Part shown: in pieces, positions 42,541 to 52,731 of the stretch
Layout: each line of letters begins with the position of its first letter
Position numbering within the stretch: the first letter of the stretch is position 1
NCBI GenBank assembly: GCA_024803745.1
Contig: JANJXV010000013.1
Location: 13,009,001-13,073,000, forward strand
Reading direction: 5' to 3'
DNA: 64,000 bases
DNA from: Megascapheus bottae
Lineage: Eukaryota > Chordata > Mammalia > Rodentia > Geomyidae
The notes under the pieces: generated by a model
The model's database searches: none
Told to the model about the DNA's origin: nothing
What the model saw: the letters and a program-made list of their open reading frames with translations, nothing else
Program-made: the position numbers and the translations under genes

Positions 42541-43264
42541 GCCAATGGCATGTTTATCCCTGTGTGGAGAGGCACTACTGGGACACGAAAGCCTCTGCTT
42601 GGATGGCAGAGATGGTGTCAGATCTTAGTCACTTGTGCTTGGCCAATCAAATTAATCAGAGCCGGGAGGTCATAGAATAGTTTGTAAGCATGCCTTACTA
42701 ATGCCCGTGCCTTTCATAACTGGGCAGGAACTTGTCAATCTTCTGTGATAGCGGGTAGTTTAAAGTCCTAATTGAGTAAAATTTTTATTTTTTATTTTTG
42801 ACACCAGCCACAAATTCAGGAAAAGTTTGTGGATCTGAGGCTTGTGTCTCTATTAATCTGTTTAGATCTGACAACTGAAGCATTGTTAAGGTTGCAGAAA
42901 TTTAGTTCCCCAGACAATCAAGAAAAAGCCTTTGCAAATGGGTGCTAGGTAGGCTGCGCTGTTGTGGCCAAGGATGGTTTGTGCAGTTGTTGAATGTCAA
43001 GTATGATTTCTAGTTTGGAGTAGATTGTTGTTCCTGGTGTCTAATCCTTGCAACCCCTTGATAAAACAGGCTGGGCTTCTTAAGGTCCCTGGTCAAGCGT
43101 GGAGACGGCGCCCCTGAGTCAGCTTGAAGAAGTCACGGAAGTTGAATCTCCGCCCATCAAATCCCCGTTGGACCAAGGGACCAAAGTCATTTTTGGAAAA
43201 TGTGACAGGATAAATTAGGGGTATAGAAAAGAGTAAAAATTGCACTTGTGTTTCTTTTAAAATA

Positions 43265-43278
43265 AAAAACGGGGGACA
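43265..43278 (+). promoter_or_regulatory. Polypurine tract
   Basis: 'aaaaaacgggggaca' directly before the 3' LTR; primer for plus-strand synthesis in retroviruses. Confidence 0.85.
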
Positions 43279-43598
43279 TGTTGGGAGCCAGAGTGGAATC
43301 AAACTGTACCTTGACTTGCATCAGACGATGGCTACATTGTCTTATTGCTTTCTGGCCCTATTCTATGTAAATGACCTGAGAATTACCATATGAATGTAAC
43401 ACCTGGAGGTTCCCTGGGAGAGGAGGAGGGAAGAAGGGGGAGTGGAAAATAAACGCGGCAGTCTCGGGAGTTTTTGCCTGGACTGCGGACATCCCGGACC
43501 CGGTGTGTCTGTCTCTCTTCTTTTTCTTCCTAGTCCTTGTCCCCTATTTCAGGAACCCCAATCTGCGAACCCTGGTTTGCTGCCGGTTGGCCCCGGCA
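43279..43598 (+). repeat. Proviral 3' LTR
   Basis: Identical by eye to 34609-34928 over 320 bases. Its AATAAA is at 43448-43453. Confidence 0.95.
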
Positions 43599-43604
43599 CT
43601 AGTG

Positions 43605-43665
43605 AAAGACAGAAAGAAAGGGGGGGGGGGGAAGGAGGGAGGAAGGAAGGAAGGAAGGAAATAAA
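43605..43665. repeat. Purine-rich SINE tail
   Basis: GAAA, G11 and GGAA runs: the expanded tail of the IDL-Geo copy that was split by the provirus. Confidence 0.8.
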
Positions 43666-44360
43666 TTAGGCAAATGAAAGAATAAGGAACTTATGATAAA
43701 AAGAAAACTGTAAAATGGTGTGTTTAAACTATTGCCACACTTAAAGGGTAAATGGAAAAGAACAGGTGTATGTGTGTGCTTATTTGCTGGGAAGAGGGGG
43801 GAGGAGAGTTACATGTGGTAAGTCATCTCTTTTTCACAGCTACCACCCAAATAGCAGTGCAGCACAACTGTTCCAAACAGAGCATTTAGATAGAAGCCCC
43901 ATGCCTCTCCAGGACAGCCTAAGAGAGCAGGAACTGTGGGAAAGCTGGGAGAACAAAGAAAAGACCTTCTCCCACACCCAGCAATACTGATACTCACAGA
44001 AAACTAAGCAAAATAATGTATGTAAAGTGGTTAATACAATCTGTGACACATGTTTTAGTACTCTATAAGGGCTTGGTAGTGGCTTAAATGGTAGAGAGCA
44101 CCTTCAGAATAAGCATGAGGACCTAGTTCAAACCTCATATAGTCTAATAAATAGTCAATAAACATTAACTTTTGTCATTATTTTTATTTTCATTGTCATC
44201 TTCCAAACATATCCTAGCACACTAAGAGAGAAAATGTGATAAATCACTATTTTAGAATTGTGAAATGGAAAGGAATTTAAGAGATTATTTTCTCCCCTGG
44301 ATCTTCATTTCTTTTTTCCTTCCCTCCCTCTTTTCTCCCTCTCCCTCCCCCTCTTTCTTT
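43666..44360. other. MRPL48 intron with one ID-like fragment
   Basis: Unique except for a degenerate ID-like monomer at about 44070-44150 ('gggcttggtagtggcttaaatgg') and a CT-rich run at 44315-44360. Confidence 0.5.
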
Positions 44361-44549
44361 TTGCCAGTCCTGGGGCTTGAATTCAGGGCCTGAGCACTGT
44401 TCTTGGGCTCTTTCCTCAAGGCTAGCACTCTGCCACTTAAGCCACAGCACCACTTCCAGTTTTTCTATGTATGTGGTAACAAGGACTCGAACTCTGGTCT
44501 TTGTGCATGCTAGCCAAGCACTCTACCAGTAGGCCACACTCCCAGCCCT
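44361..44549 (-). mobile_element. IDL-Geo SINE
   Basis: Inverted; 'gatcttcatttct' on both sides (44299 and 44551) is the target duplication, with the CT-rich tail inside it. Confidence 0.9.
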
Positions 44550-44649
44550 AGATCTTCATTTCTGTGTGGGAAGAATACAAAGCTTAGAAAGATTAAGTAT
44601 TAGTAAAAAATAAAGTTCTAAATTCAAAAAACAGAAAGGGGGGGTGGAG

Positions 44650-45085
44650 GGGCTGGAGTTTGGCCTAGTGGTAGAATGCTTGCCTAACATGCACAAAGGC
44701 TTGGGTTTCATTCCTTGATACCACATACATAAAAAAAGCCAGACATATAGACATAAAAACCTATGACTGTATAGACATAATGTTTTATTTCATAAATTAA
44801 TATGTTTCTATGACATACAAATCCTTAGCCTAATTTTGATTAAGTTCTAAATACTAAGTCCCAGTGATTGTAAATAGAGATTCCCCCCTTGAACACTTGT
44901 TTGTTAAACTTGTCATTTAAAATATGATGTAAAAATCAATGTTAATAAATTCTTTAATTAAAAAAAAAAAGCCAGACATGGTGCTGTGGCTCAAGTGGTA
45001 GACCACTAGCCTTGAGGAAAGCCTAAGGACAGTGCCCATGCCCCAAGTTCAAGCCCCAGGACTGGCAAAAGAAAAAAAAAAAAGA
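44650..45085 (+). mobile_element. IDL-Geo SINE, interrupted
   Basis: Left half 44650-44746 and Geo half 44964-45085; the split has a 16-base duplication and holds the retrocopied fragment listed next. Confidence 0.9.
44747..44963 (+). pseudogene. Retrocopied 3'-end fragment of an unknown transcript
   Basis: A 217-base insert, AT-rich and unlike SINEs or the L1 ends here. It has an AATAAA about 12 bases before an A tail and is flanked by the perfect 16-base duplication 'aaaaaaagccagacat' (44731-44746 and 44964-44979). These are the marks of L1-driven copying of a polyadenylated RNA. I do not recognise the source; a diverged or unusual L1 3' end is the alternative. Confidence 0.7.
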
Positions 45086-45689
45086 TTAAGTATGTCCTCC
45101 AGAATCACATATCCAGACAAGTAAAATCCCAGGAACTAACACTCAACCTCTTTAACCACAATATAAAGGGTTTTTCCAGGTAAGCCTTCCCATATTACTA
45201 AAATTCTCAACAATAGTGGCCAACCCAGGTTGTCAATCTCAAGACACTAACCATAAAGGCACAGAGGCCTTGCTCTCTTCCTCAGAGCTCTCCCTGCCCC
45301 ATTCCAAATAGAGCAGAAAGGACTTCTCACTAGGACAATCATCATTGTCTCAGAGCCATGAGGAGTGCTAAAGTCTGAATGCAATGGGGAGCACCAAAAA
45401 TTTCCAGCAGAGAAGGGAGGAGCTCCTCTGTAGCCTGGAAGCTTTTCTTAACCAAAGAAAATGCCAAGGCTCTTCAAAGGTGTTGGTTCAAGCTAACAAA
45501 GAAAGCTGACTCTGATATCCTTCTTGGCATCTCACTTGCTTTCCCATGTTGGCCTAGATCCACTTGGACCTATCCACTTTATCAGGAGCCTGTTGTGCTA
45601 GTATCCTATTTCAAGGATACTGAACCAAGGTACAGCACAGCCACCAAAAATATAACTGCATATAATACTGGATACTAGATCCGTATTTT
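45086..45689. other. MRPL48 intron, no recognised element
   Basis: Unique; a 99-codon open frame at 45379-45678 shows nothing familiar. Confidence 0.45.
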
Positions 45690-45775
45690 TTTTCTTTTTT
45701 TTGGTGTTACAGATCAGAACCTAGGATCCTGCGTATGCTATATATGTGTTCTACACTGAACTATACCCCCTTCTT
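45690..45775 (-). mobile_element. ID-like SINE monomer
   Basis: 'ggtgttacagatcagaacctaggatcc' to 'cactgaactatacccc'. Confidence 0.6.
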
Positions 45776-46413
45776 TATGTAATTTTATTTGCATAATTTT
45801 TCTCCTACTCATTCTCTCCTTTTTTTGTTCCTATTGTCTAAATTCAGGCCTTCATAAATGCCCCCTGGGAAGCTAGCAAAGATTCCTGTGGAAGGGTTTT
45901 TCAGCTATAGAACTGTTTGGGGGGAAGCCCATCCTAACTGCACTAAGCAAGTAAGAATGGGAGGCAAAGAGAAAGGTGGAAGAAAAGATGGGCTACTGTC
46001 TACCATCAAACCTTAGTACTCATGACCAGGCTAGATTTACTATGGGAAGGCACAGGGTAGCCCTTCTTTGGTTCCCATAAGACTACATTATGGTCCTCTG
46101 AATGGGTCATAAGATAAATTAGTAGATCAGTTTTGTACAGAAAACTGAGGTCATCTGTAGGCAAGTTATTTGCCAAAAGTTACTGGGAAAGTATGCTGAG
46201 AAAGTGCTGACATAGTAGTGGTGAAATTAGAATCACAGGCTCTTGCATCTGGCAGGGATCTCAGAGATAATTTAGTTTCTTTTTCCCCTAACATAAAGGG
46301 GAAATGACCTGGTTAAGATTACAGTAGACGGGCCTGAAAGCTGGGACTATGGGTACAATCCCAGGCTGTCTTCACTAAAGTGAGAGTACCTGCCCATCAC
46401 TATAAGTTATTCT
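45776..46413. other. MRPL48 intron with MIR-like relic
   Basis: About 46130-46350 has an inverted MIR-like order ('cagaaaactgaggtcatc', 'gggaaatgacctggttaagattac'); rest unrecognised. Confidence 0.4.
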
Positions 46414-46670
46414 TTTGTTGTTGTTGTTGTTGTTGTTGTTGTTTGTGGGGTTTGAACACAGGCTTGGACATTGTCCCTGAGCCTTTTCACTCAAGGCTAG
46501 TTAGTGCTCTCCCACTTTGAGCCACAGTGCCACTTCTGGTTTTCTGGTGGTTAAACAGAGATAAAAATCTCATGGATTATCCTGTGGGGACTGGCTTCAA
46601 ACCTCCATCATCAGATCTCAGCCTCCTCAGTAGCTAGGATTATAAATGTGTGCCACCTGCACTCAGCTAG
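46414..46670 (-). mobile_element. B1-like/Geo composite SINE with (TTG)n tail
   Basis: Inverted; starts with nine TTG units (46416-46443), then 'gtggggtttgaacacagg' to 'gtgtgccacctgcactcagct'. Confidence 0.8.
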
Positions 46671-47493
46671 GCTGCATTCTTCAGTGAGAGAAAGGAAAGA
46701 ACTATATCATCCTGACCCTTCAACAAAAAGGCTGATAGCCCTGCAACATATTCAGCTTCCAAAAGTCCTAGGGATGAAAATAACAAAATTTAAATGTAAG
46801 TATTCAAAAGATTTGGTGATCTCTCTCTCTGAACAGTCCATAATGAGCTCTGATTAGAGTGGCAAGGAAGCACAGCCTGATGCTTGCATAAAATGCAGAA
46901 GACTCAGATGGAAGCCAGACAAACTCTGGACTCAAATTCTATCTGCTAAGTCACTGTGTGACATTGGTTAAGGCCTTGGTTTTCCTCATCTTAGCAGTGG
47001 CACTATTGTGAAGCTCTAGGTACTTATAAGGACATATAGCAAATTCATGGGCATTGATGGATTCTAACGGTATTAAATCAAAATATTGGCTCTGGAAATT
47101 ACTAGTCATTTTAGCAAATAATTTAATCTTTCTGAGTCTCAGATTTTTCAAACTTGGTCTTTAATGTTCATAATATAGTCTAAGGATTAAATTAAATATA
47201 TCATTTGTAATACTCTAAAATGAAATGATGTTTTAAGAAACCCAGTTACAATCCCTAGTATATAATAATTAATAGTATCTTTTTAAAAGATTAGGTAATA
47301 TAGTATTATTATCATAATAAACTGGAAGTAAGCATTCTCCTGGTATCCCATAGGTATGATTTCAAGAATGAGGAATTTATTAAGCATGTGCAAGTGCTGG
47401 TTCAATCACTTAAGAAGTATACCAAAGAAACAGAAAAAACTAGTTCCAGCCTCAAGGCTGGAGAATAAAGGCACACAAGAAAAGAACAGGTCT
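46671..47493. other. MRPL48 intron with MIR relic
   Basis: MIR in sense at about 46910-47170: 'ggactcaaattctatctgctaagtcactgtgtgacattgg'. The rest is unique and AT-rich. Confidence 0.55.
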
Positions 47494-47695
47494 GAGGCAG
47501 CGAGTTTGGCCTAGTGGTAAGAGTGCTTGACTGGCATGCATGAAGACTGGGGTTTGATTCCTCGGTACCACATACACAGGAAAAGCTGGAAGTGGTGCTG
47601 TGGCTCAAGTGGCAGAGTGCTAGCCTTGAGAAAAGCTCAAGGACAGTGCTTAGGCCCTGAGTTCAAGCCCTGCAACTAGGGAAAAAAAAAACCAA
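47494..47695 (+). mobile_element. IDL-Geo SINE
   Basis: 'gcagcgagtttggcctagtgg' to 'ccctgcaactagg' with an A9 tail. Confidence 0.85.
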
Positions 47696-48362
47696 GTCCT
47701 CTCTGTATGCAAGGTACATTTAATGCAAGCTACTTTGCCTGTACCATGCTAAGGAGAATAAATGAGCAGTTATCTCAGATGGGTGCAGTTGAAAAGGCAA
47801 TGATTGGAACCAGTACTCCTAGGTTTGAGACATGACACCTAAATATATGGTAGTTACTTAATAAATGATCTCTTTAAGAAAGTCAAACCAGATCTGCTTT
47901 CTTCTCAGGCCTCATCTCTCCTCTTCCCTTAATGTCCATGTAAGAGTTGAGAATTAACAAAATGTTGAAAGTTTTGCTATGGAATCTCCAGGATCAGTTC
48001 TTCCCACATTTGTCCAGTATACATCCCCTTGTAATGCCTCTGACTGCCCAGACTACATGCTTAATATGAGAAAGTTTTATTCATTTTTTAAAGAGAGCAA
48101 AGACTGGCAGGAAGCCTTCTATGATGGTTCACACTGAGTTAGAAACCTGTCCTATGTGCTCCCATCACATTTCCTCTAGGCCAAATTCATTTATTCACCA
48201 AATATTGACTGACCATGGTAAACGTGCCAGACTACAGTTAGTCTAAAAAAAAAAAATACAGCATCATCTCTGCTCTCTAAATCTTGCACTATATTAGGGG
48301 AAGCATTCCTAAAACTAAATTATTTCCTTTATTTCTCCTCCTACCCCATCACCCACCTCCTT
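47696..48362. other. MRPL48 intron, no clear element
   Basis: Unique; 'ttcatttattcaccaaatattgactg' near 48186 may be an ancient repeat end. Confidence 0.4.
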
Positions 48363-48591
48363 TTTTTTGGCTAGTACTGAGGCTTGAGCTCAGGGCCTAG
48401 GTGATGTCCCTGAGCCTCTTTGCCCTCAAAGCTAGAATTCTATCACTTGAACCACAGTGCCACATCCAGCCTTTTCTGTGTGGTTTACTGGAAATAAAAG
48501 ACTCAAACTCTTCTGCCCCAGCTGACTTCAAACCCCAATCCTCAGATCTCAGCCTCCTGGGTAGTTAGGATTACAGACATGAGCCACTGAT
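48363..48591 (-). mobile_element. B1-like/Geo composite SINE
   Basis: Inverted; both halves with 'gtttactggaaataaaagactc' as a diverged linker. Confidence 0.78.
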
Positions 48592-48699
48592 CTCCTTTTC
48601 TTAATTTCCTTCTTTTTCTTGCTTCCTTGCTTTAATCCTTCCTTCTTTCTTCCCTCCCTCTTTATTCTCCCTCCTGTTTATACCATTCCTCTTCTCCCT

Positions 48700-48930
48700 C
48701 TTTGTTTTATATTTTGCAGTACTTGCAATTGAATTTAGGATGTTTTCTAAATAAATACTCTACCACTTGAGCCAAGACACCAGTCATACTGCTTTTTTTT
48801 TTTAAATCTGTTTCTCAGGTATAGTCTTGCCATGCTATAAAATTGCCATGCCAGCCTCAAAACACAACGACCCAATCTTTGTCTCCAGAGTAACTGGAAT
48901 TACAGGCATTCACCATTGTATCCAACCAAC
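48700..48930 (-). mobile_element. Old B1-ID dimer
   Basis: ID-like 'gcagtacttgcaattgaattta' plus B1-like 'gtaactggaattacaggcattcacc'. Confidence 0.55.
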
Positions 48931-49070
48931 ATTTGCTATTTACTGTGATAATCTAGTCTTAGGGCTAGCTCTTAATCATCTTAGTTCTACATGTGTAATC
49001 TTCAGCATGTGTAACCTTCAAGTCCTTGCAAAAGCTGTACACTATCCTTTCTAAAGGCCTTCCTCCTTAC

Positions 49071-49159
49071 CTCTTGTTCCTTAAGTAAGTGCTTGTATCT
49101 TCCAATACCATGAGTGGGTCTTGACTTGTAGTACCGATTAGCACTCAGAATAATGCCAC
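49071..49159 (-). CDS. MRPL48: MRPL48 coding exon
   Basis: The minus strand reads acceptor 'ttcttttag', 89 bases, donor 'gtaagg'. The first two bases complete a glycine begun in the upstream exon; the rest reads GIILSANRYYKSRPTHGIG and ends YKHLLKEQE, matching the segment before the lysine-rich stretch of MRPL48. It ends in phase 0, as the exon at 32312-32481 requires. The provirus lies in the intron between these two exons. Confidence 0.96.
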
Positions 49160-49289
49160 CTAAAAGAAAAATAAGACAAACCTGTTTCTGTTTCTCAAGG
49201 GACAGCCAGATTATGTGTAAAGAAACAAATTCTTCTTACAGGATTGGGACTATTTGGGGCTGGCAGGGGTTTTTGCTGGCATAAATAAT

Positions 49290-49398
49290 AATTTATTTTT
49301 GTCAGTTGTGAGGTTTGAACTCTGGGCCTGAGCACTATCCCTGTGCACTTCAGCTCAAGGCTAACACTCTACCACTTGAGCCACAGCACCACTTCCAA
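49290..49398 (-). mobile_element. Geo-like right half of a composite SINE
   Basis: 'gtcagttgtgaggtttgaactctggg' to 'cacagcaccacttccaatg'; left half missing. Confidence 0.72.
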
Positions 49399-49859
49399 TG
49401 ATAGATAATTTCTGATACTGGACTGACTTTCAGTTTGCCCTTCTTTTGTCTCCTAAGATATATTCAATCCCTACCACACATCTTTCTTTGGGATATTCTC
49501 TCTTATGAAAGCCATTAGTGGATAAAATATATTTTCATGAGGCTCTCATCTCCTCATGCCCTTCGATAAGCAATAATCCTTTTAGAGTTTTCTAATAGGG
49601 ATTGTATAGAAAAAAAGATAGGCAATAAAAGTAACCAGCAAAGAAGAGGGTCACAGAGTGCTATAAAGTTTAAAAATCATCTAGTACTAGCAACTTCCTA
49701 ACACAAATAAGTCCCTAGGTTCAATCCCTACTACTGCACACAAATAAATCATCTAAGTTAAGTGGAAGACACACACCTGCAGCCTCTCAGGAGACAGAGG
49801 CACCACAGCAAAGTTAGCTGGGCTCAATCTCTAAAACAAAATATAAAAATATGGGGGAA
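49399..49859. other. MRPL48 intron, no clear element
   Basis: Weak B1-ID traces at 49720-49850 ('aggttcaatccctactactg', 'gcagcctctcaggagacagagg'); otherwise nothing. Confidence 0.4.
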
Positions 49860-50095
49860 GGCAGGTACTAGTGGCACCTATAATCCTAGCTATTCAGGAG
49901 GCTAAGGTCTGAGGATCACATTTCAAAGCCAGCTGGGGCAGGAAAGTCCATGAGACTCATCTCCAAACTACTCAGAAGAAGCCAGAAGTGGTGCTGTGGC
50001 TCAAGTGGTAGAATATAAAGAGGCTTAAGGACAGGAGCCAGACCCTGAGTTCAAGAACCAGGACAAAATACAAAAACAAAAAAAACAAAAAAACT
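49860..50095 (+). mobile_element. B1-like/Geo composite SINE
   Basis: 'gtggcacctataatcctagctattc' to 'gttcaagaaccaggac' with a CAAA-rich tail. Confidence 0.8.
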
Positions 50096-50139
50096 TAAAA
50101 TTAAAAACTATATATGTGCATATATATGCACACACACGG

Positions 50140-50225
50140 GAGAGATTTGGCTCACACAGTAGAGAACTTGTCTAGCATGTGTGAAACCCAAGGTTTTTAC
50201 CAATACCACACACACACACACACAC
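50140..50225 (+). mobile_element. ID-like SINE monomer
   Basis: 'gagagatttggctcacacagtagagaac' then 'agcatgtgtgaaaccc' and a CA tail. Confidence 0.55.
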
Positions 50226-50251
50226 AAAAAAAAAGATCATCAAATTTGATT

Positions 50252-50445
50252 TTTTTGCCAGTCCTGGGACTTGAACTCCGGGCCTGGGCACTGTCCTTGG
50301 ACACTTTTTGCTCAAGGCTAGCACTCTGCCACTTGAGCTACAGCGCCATTTCCAGGTTTTCTGTGTATGTTGTGCCACAGAATTGAACCCAGGGGCTTCA
50401 TGTATGCTAGGTGAGCACTTTACCACGAGGCCCCATTCCTGGCCC
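50252..50445 (-). mobile_element. IDL-Geo SINE
   Basis: Inverted; 'atcaaatttgatt' before and 'ctaatttgatta' after are the target duplication. Confidence 0.87.
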
Positions 50446-50524
50446 TCTAATTTGATTATTTATATTGATAAGGAACAATATCCAACATATATTGTTAAAT
50501 GAATACCGGAAATCCAAAAACTTG

Positions 50525-50755
50525 CCAGGTGCTGGTGACTTGTGCCAAAAATCATAGCTACTCAGAAGACTGAAACCTGAGGATAGTAGTTCAAAGCCAC
50601 CTCAAATAGAAAAGTCCATAAATTCCATCTCCAATTAACTAGCAAAAAGCAAGGCTGGAGGTGTGGCTCAAATGCTAGAGTGCCAGTTATGGGCAAGCAA
50701 ACCAGGAGCGCAAGGTCCTGAGTTCAAGTCCTGGTATATAGCAAACAAATAAAAA
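50525..50755 (+). mobile_element. B1-like/Geo composite SINE, variant right half
   Basis: Right half reads 'gctggaggtgtggctcaaatgctagagtgcc' with 'gcgcaaggtcctgagttcaagtcc', closer to an ID unit than to Geo. A related unit is at 55957-56050. Confidence 0.72.
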
Positions 50756-50885
50756 TCCAAAATTTTAAGTACAGACCTGTGTCTGCATGCTACTACTTTA
50801 TATATACATATACATTGCGGTAGACCTGGAAAGGCACTATCCAAGCCTCCTTCAAGTAAGGTCTTGCTGCCCATATCTTATGTGC

Positions 50886-50894
50886 ATATAAACA

Positions 50895-50932
<38 letters not shown>
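50886..50932. repeat. (CA)n microsatellite
   Basis: About 21 CA units. Confidence 0.95.
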
Positions 50933-50933
<1 letters not shown>

Positions 50934-50934
50934 A

Positions 50935-51827
50935 AAACCAAAAGTGATCTTTGAGATGATGGCACATTTGAACCGCTAGGGCTGCACATGCTTGCCTCAA
51001 TCTCTAGTCTGTGGGAATTCCTTGGCAAGGAGACATATTTGCTAATGTAGTCTGAGGCAATTCCTATAATTAGAGCAGCTGGTTAATTAAAAAGCTGGTT
51101 TAAACCACTGTTAACCATTCTCCCCCTTAAATGAAAGGTTTGGGTGAAATTGCTAGTGGTTAAACTACTTAATTAGACCGTTGTTTTAATTGTAAAATGC
51201 TTAAATTTGGAGTTCTCTGATTTCCAGTAAGTTCAACTAGACTCTTCCCCCCCCCACTTTATGTCATTAAACAGCATTTCCTGTTGTTATGACATTACAG
51301 CTTCTTGAAAAAAGGCCACTCTTCACTGCCAACGACACAAACTCTCATGTTTCAAAAAAGGACGCTTTGAAAATCATTCAATTACAGTGATAAGAAGTAT
51401 ATACTGATTTCTCCCACATCACTCTTCTTTCCTTTATATATACCAGAGACAACTGTCCTTCAGTACCCTTGTTTATGAAACTGGGAACTAAACCTGTCAA
51501 TCTAGGATGAGGTAAACAACTTTGTTTTAATTATTTCTCCTTTCAAATAGGAACAAGCATTTTTAGCAGAGCTATGCATGTAGGGAAAAGGATAAAACTG
51601 GGATAGTAGCAGCCAAGAATCTAATTACAGGATATGTTCTCCATTCAATAGACTCTAAAACCTCAAGGGCAGAGACAATGCCAGCACCTTGCAAACAATA
51701 TATGCTCAATAATGTATATTTTTAAAATAAAACAAAATGATTCTTGACATTTTACCAAGACAATCTATCATTAGGCCAAACTACTGACCCCAAGGCTTAT
51801 GTAAGTATAACCCCTCTGCACATCACC
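50935..51827. other. MRPL48 intron, repeat-free block
   Basis: Nearly 900 bases without a SINE or L1 piece I can name, except a C9 run at 51248. Confidence 0.5.
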
Positions 51828-52060
51828 TTTTTTTGGGGGGGGGCGGGGCATGAGGCTTGAACTCAGCCTGGGTGCTGTCCCTGAGCTCTTCAGCTTAAGG
51901 CTACCACCCTACCCTTGAGCCAAGCCCCACTCCCTACTTCCCGTTTTCTAGAGATTAACTGGAGATAAGAGTCTCAGGTCCTATTGTGTCCAGGCTGGTT
52001 CCTCAGATCTGAGCCTCCTGAGTAGCTAGGATTACAGGCATGAGCTACCACACCTGGCTT
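51828..52060 (-). mobile_element. B1-like/Geo composite SINE
   Basis: Inverted with a G-rich start; flanked by 'gcacatcacctt' and 'gcgtatcaccctt', a diverged target duplication inside L1-like 'ctgcacatcacc' sequence. Confidence 0.82.
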
Positions 52061-52113
52061 GCGTATCACCCTTATAATAATAATTTAAATATTTTTTTAA
52101 AGGTTTAACAAAT

Positions 52114-52465
52114 AGGCTGGGAGTTTTGCCTAGTGGTAGAATGCCTACCTAACAGGCACAAAGACCTAGGTTTGAGGGTGTGGGGGGGGAGGGAAATGGG
52201 TACCAAGACATGTGAAAGGGTATCAATGTATGTGAATTAATGCACCTTCTATCTGGCAAATATCATGTAACCCTTTTACTAATTACAATAAAAAATAAAA
52301 ATAAAAAATAAAAAAAATAAATAAAAAAAAAGACCTAGGTTTGATTCCTCAGGAATCACATACATAGAAAAAGCCAGAAGTGGCACTGTGGCTCAAGTAG
52401 AACTCTAGCCTGAGTTCAAGGACAGTGCTCAAGCCCTAGGTTCAAGCCACAGGACTGGTTAAAAA
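52114..52465 (+). mobile_element. IDL-Geo SINE, interrupted
   Basis: Head 52114-52175 and remainder 52329-52465, split by a short L1 3' end with duplication 'aaagacctaggtttga'. Confidence 0.88.
52176..52328 (+). mobile_element. L1 3' end, 153 bases, nested in SINE
   Basis: G-rich tract, 'gggtaccaagacatgtgaaag', 'taatgcaccttctatctgg', 'tactaattacaataaaa' and an A-rich tail; same subfamily as 34205-34372. Flanked by 16-base duplications at 52160 and 52329. Confidence 0.85.
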
Positions 52466-52549
52466 AAACAAAAAAAGTTAAAAAAAAAAAGTACACAATT
52501 CACTAAAAACTGAAAAAATCTAAGTGGGCAAATAAAAGAAATACAAAAG

Positions 52550-52675
52550 GGGGGAGGGATGGGGGCAAAAACATGAGAAGGGGAATCAAGGTTCAAGAAG
52601 TAATGCACCCATTACCTGACAAATGTAACTGTAACCCCTCTATATATTATCCTGACAATAAAATACAATATGAAA
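52550..52675 (+). mobile_element. L1 3' end, severely 5' truncated
   Basis: 'ggggggagggatgggggcaaaaacatgag' to 'ctgtaacccctctatatattatcctgacaataaaa', then GGAA/GACA repeats to 52725. Confidence 0.75.
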
Positions 52676-52726
52676 GGAAGAAAGGAAGGAAGGAAGGAAG
52701 GAAAGAAAGACAGACAGACAGACAAA
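52676..52726. repeat. (GGAA)n/(GACA)n simple repeat
   Basis: Expanded from the L1 tail. Confidence 0.9.
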
Positions 52727-52731
52727 GGATC

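Larger units (their letters stand above)
40302..43264 (+). other. Proviral 3' region without env
   Basis: Nearly 3 kb between pol and the polypurine tract with no open frame above about 80 codons and no env motif that I recognise. It is AT-rich, with (TTTTA)n/(TTTG)n at 40556-40598 and Geo-type SINE pieces at 42380-42540. Codon-like structure is absent, so it looks like non-viral filler rather than a recently decayed env. Confidence 0.75.
34609..43598 (+). mobile_element. Class II (betaretrovirus-like) endogenous provirus, env-less
   Basis: An 8990-base element with two 320-base LTRs, a perfect 6-base target duplication CTAGTG (34603-34608 and 43599-43604), tRNA-Lys3 primer site, gag, dUTPase, protease, reverse transcriptase, RNase H and integrase in order, and a polypurine tract before the 3' LTR. 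The dUTPase upstream of protease, the two zinc knuckles, the Lys3 primer and the 6-base duplication all place it with class II elements. No env is recognisable. It is antisense to MRPL48, in the intron between exons 32312-32481 and 49071-49159. Gag and pol each have one in-frame stop, so this copy cannot make full products as it stands. Confidence 0.95.

Noticed and set aside
40316..43302. Small open frames in the proviral 3' region as candidate env or accessory genes
   Set aside because: All are below about 80 codons, on both strands, without signal peptide, surface-subunit or fusion-peptide features that I can see.
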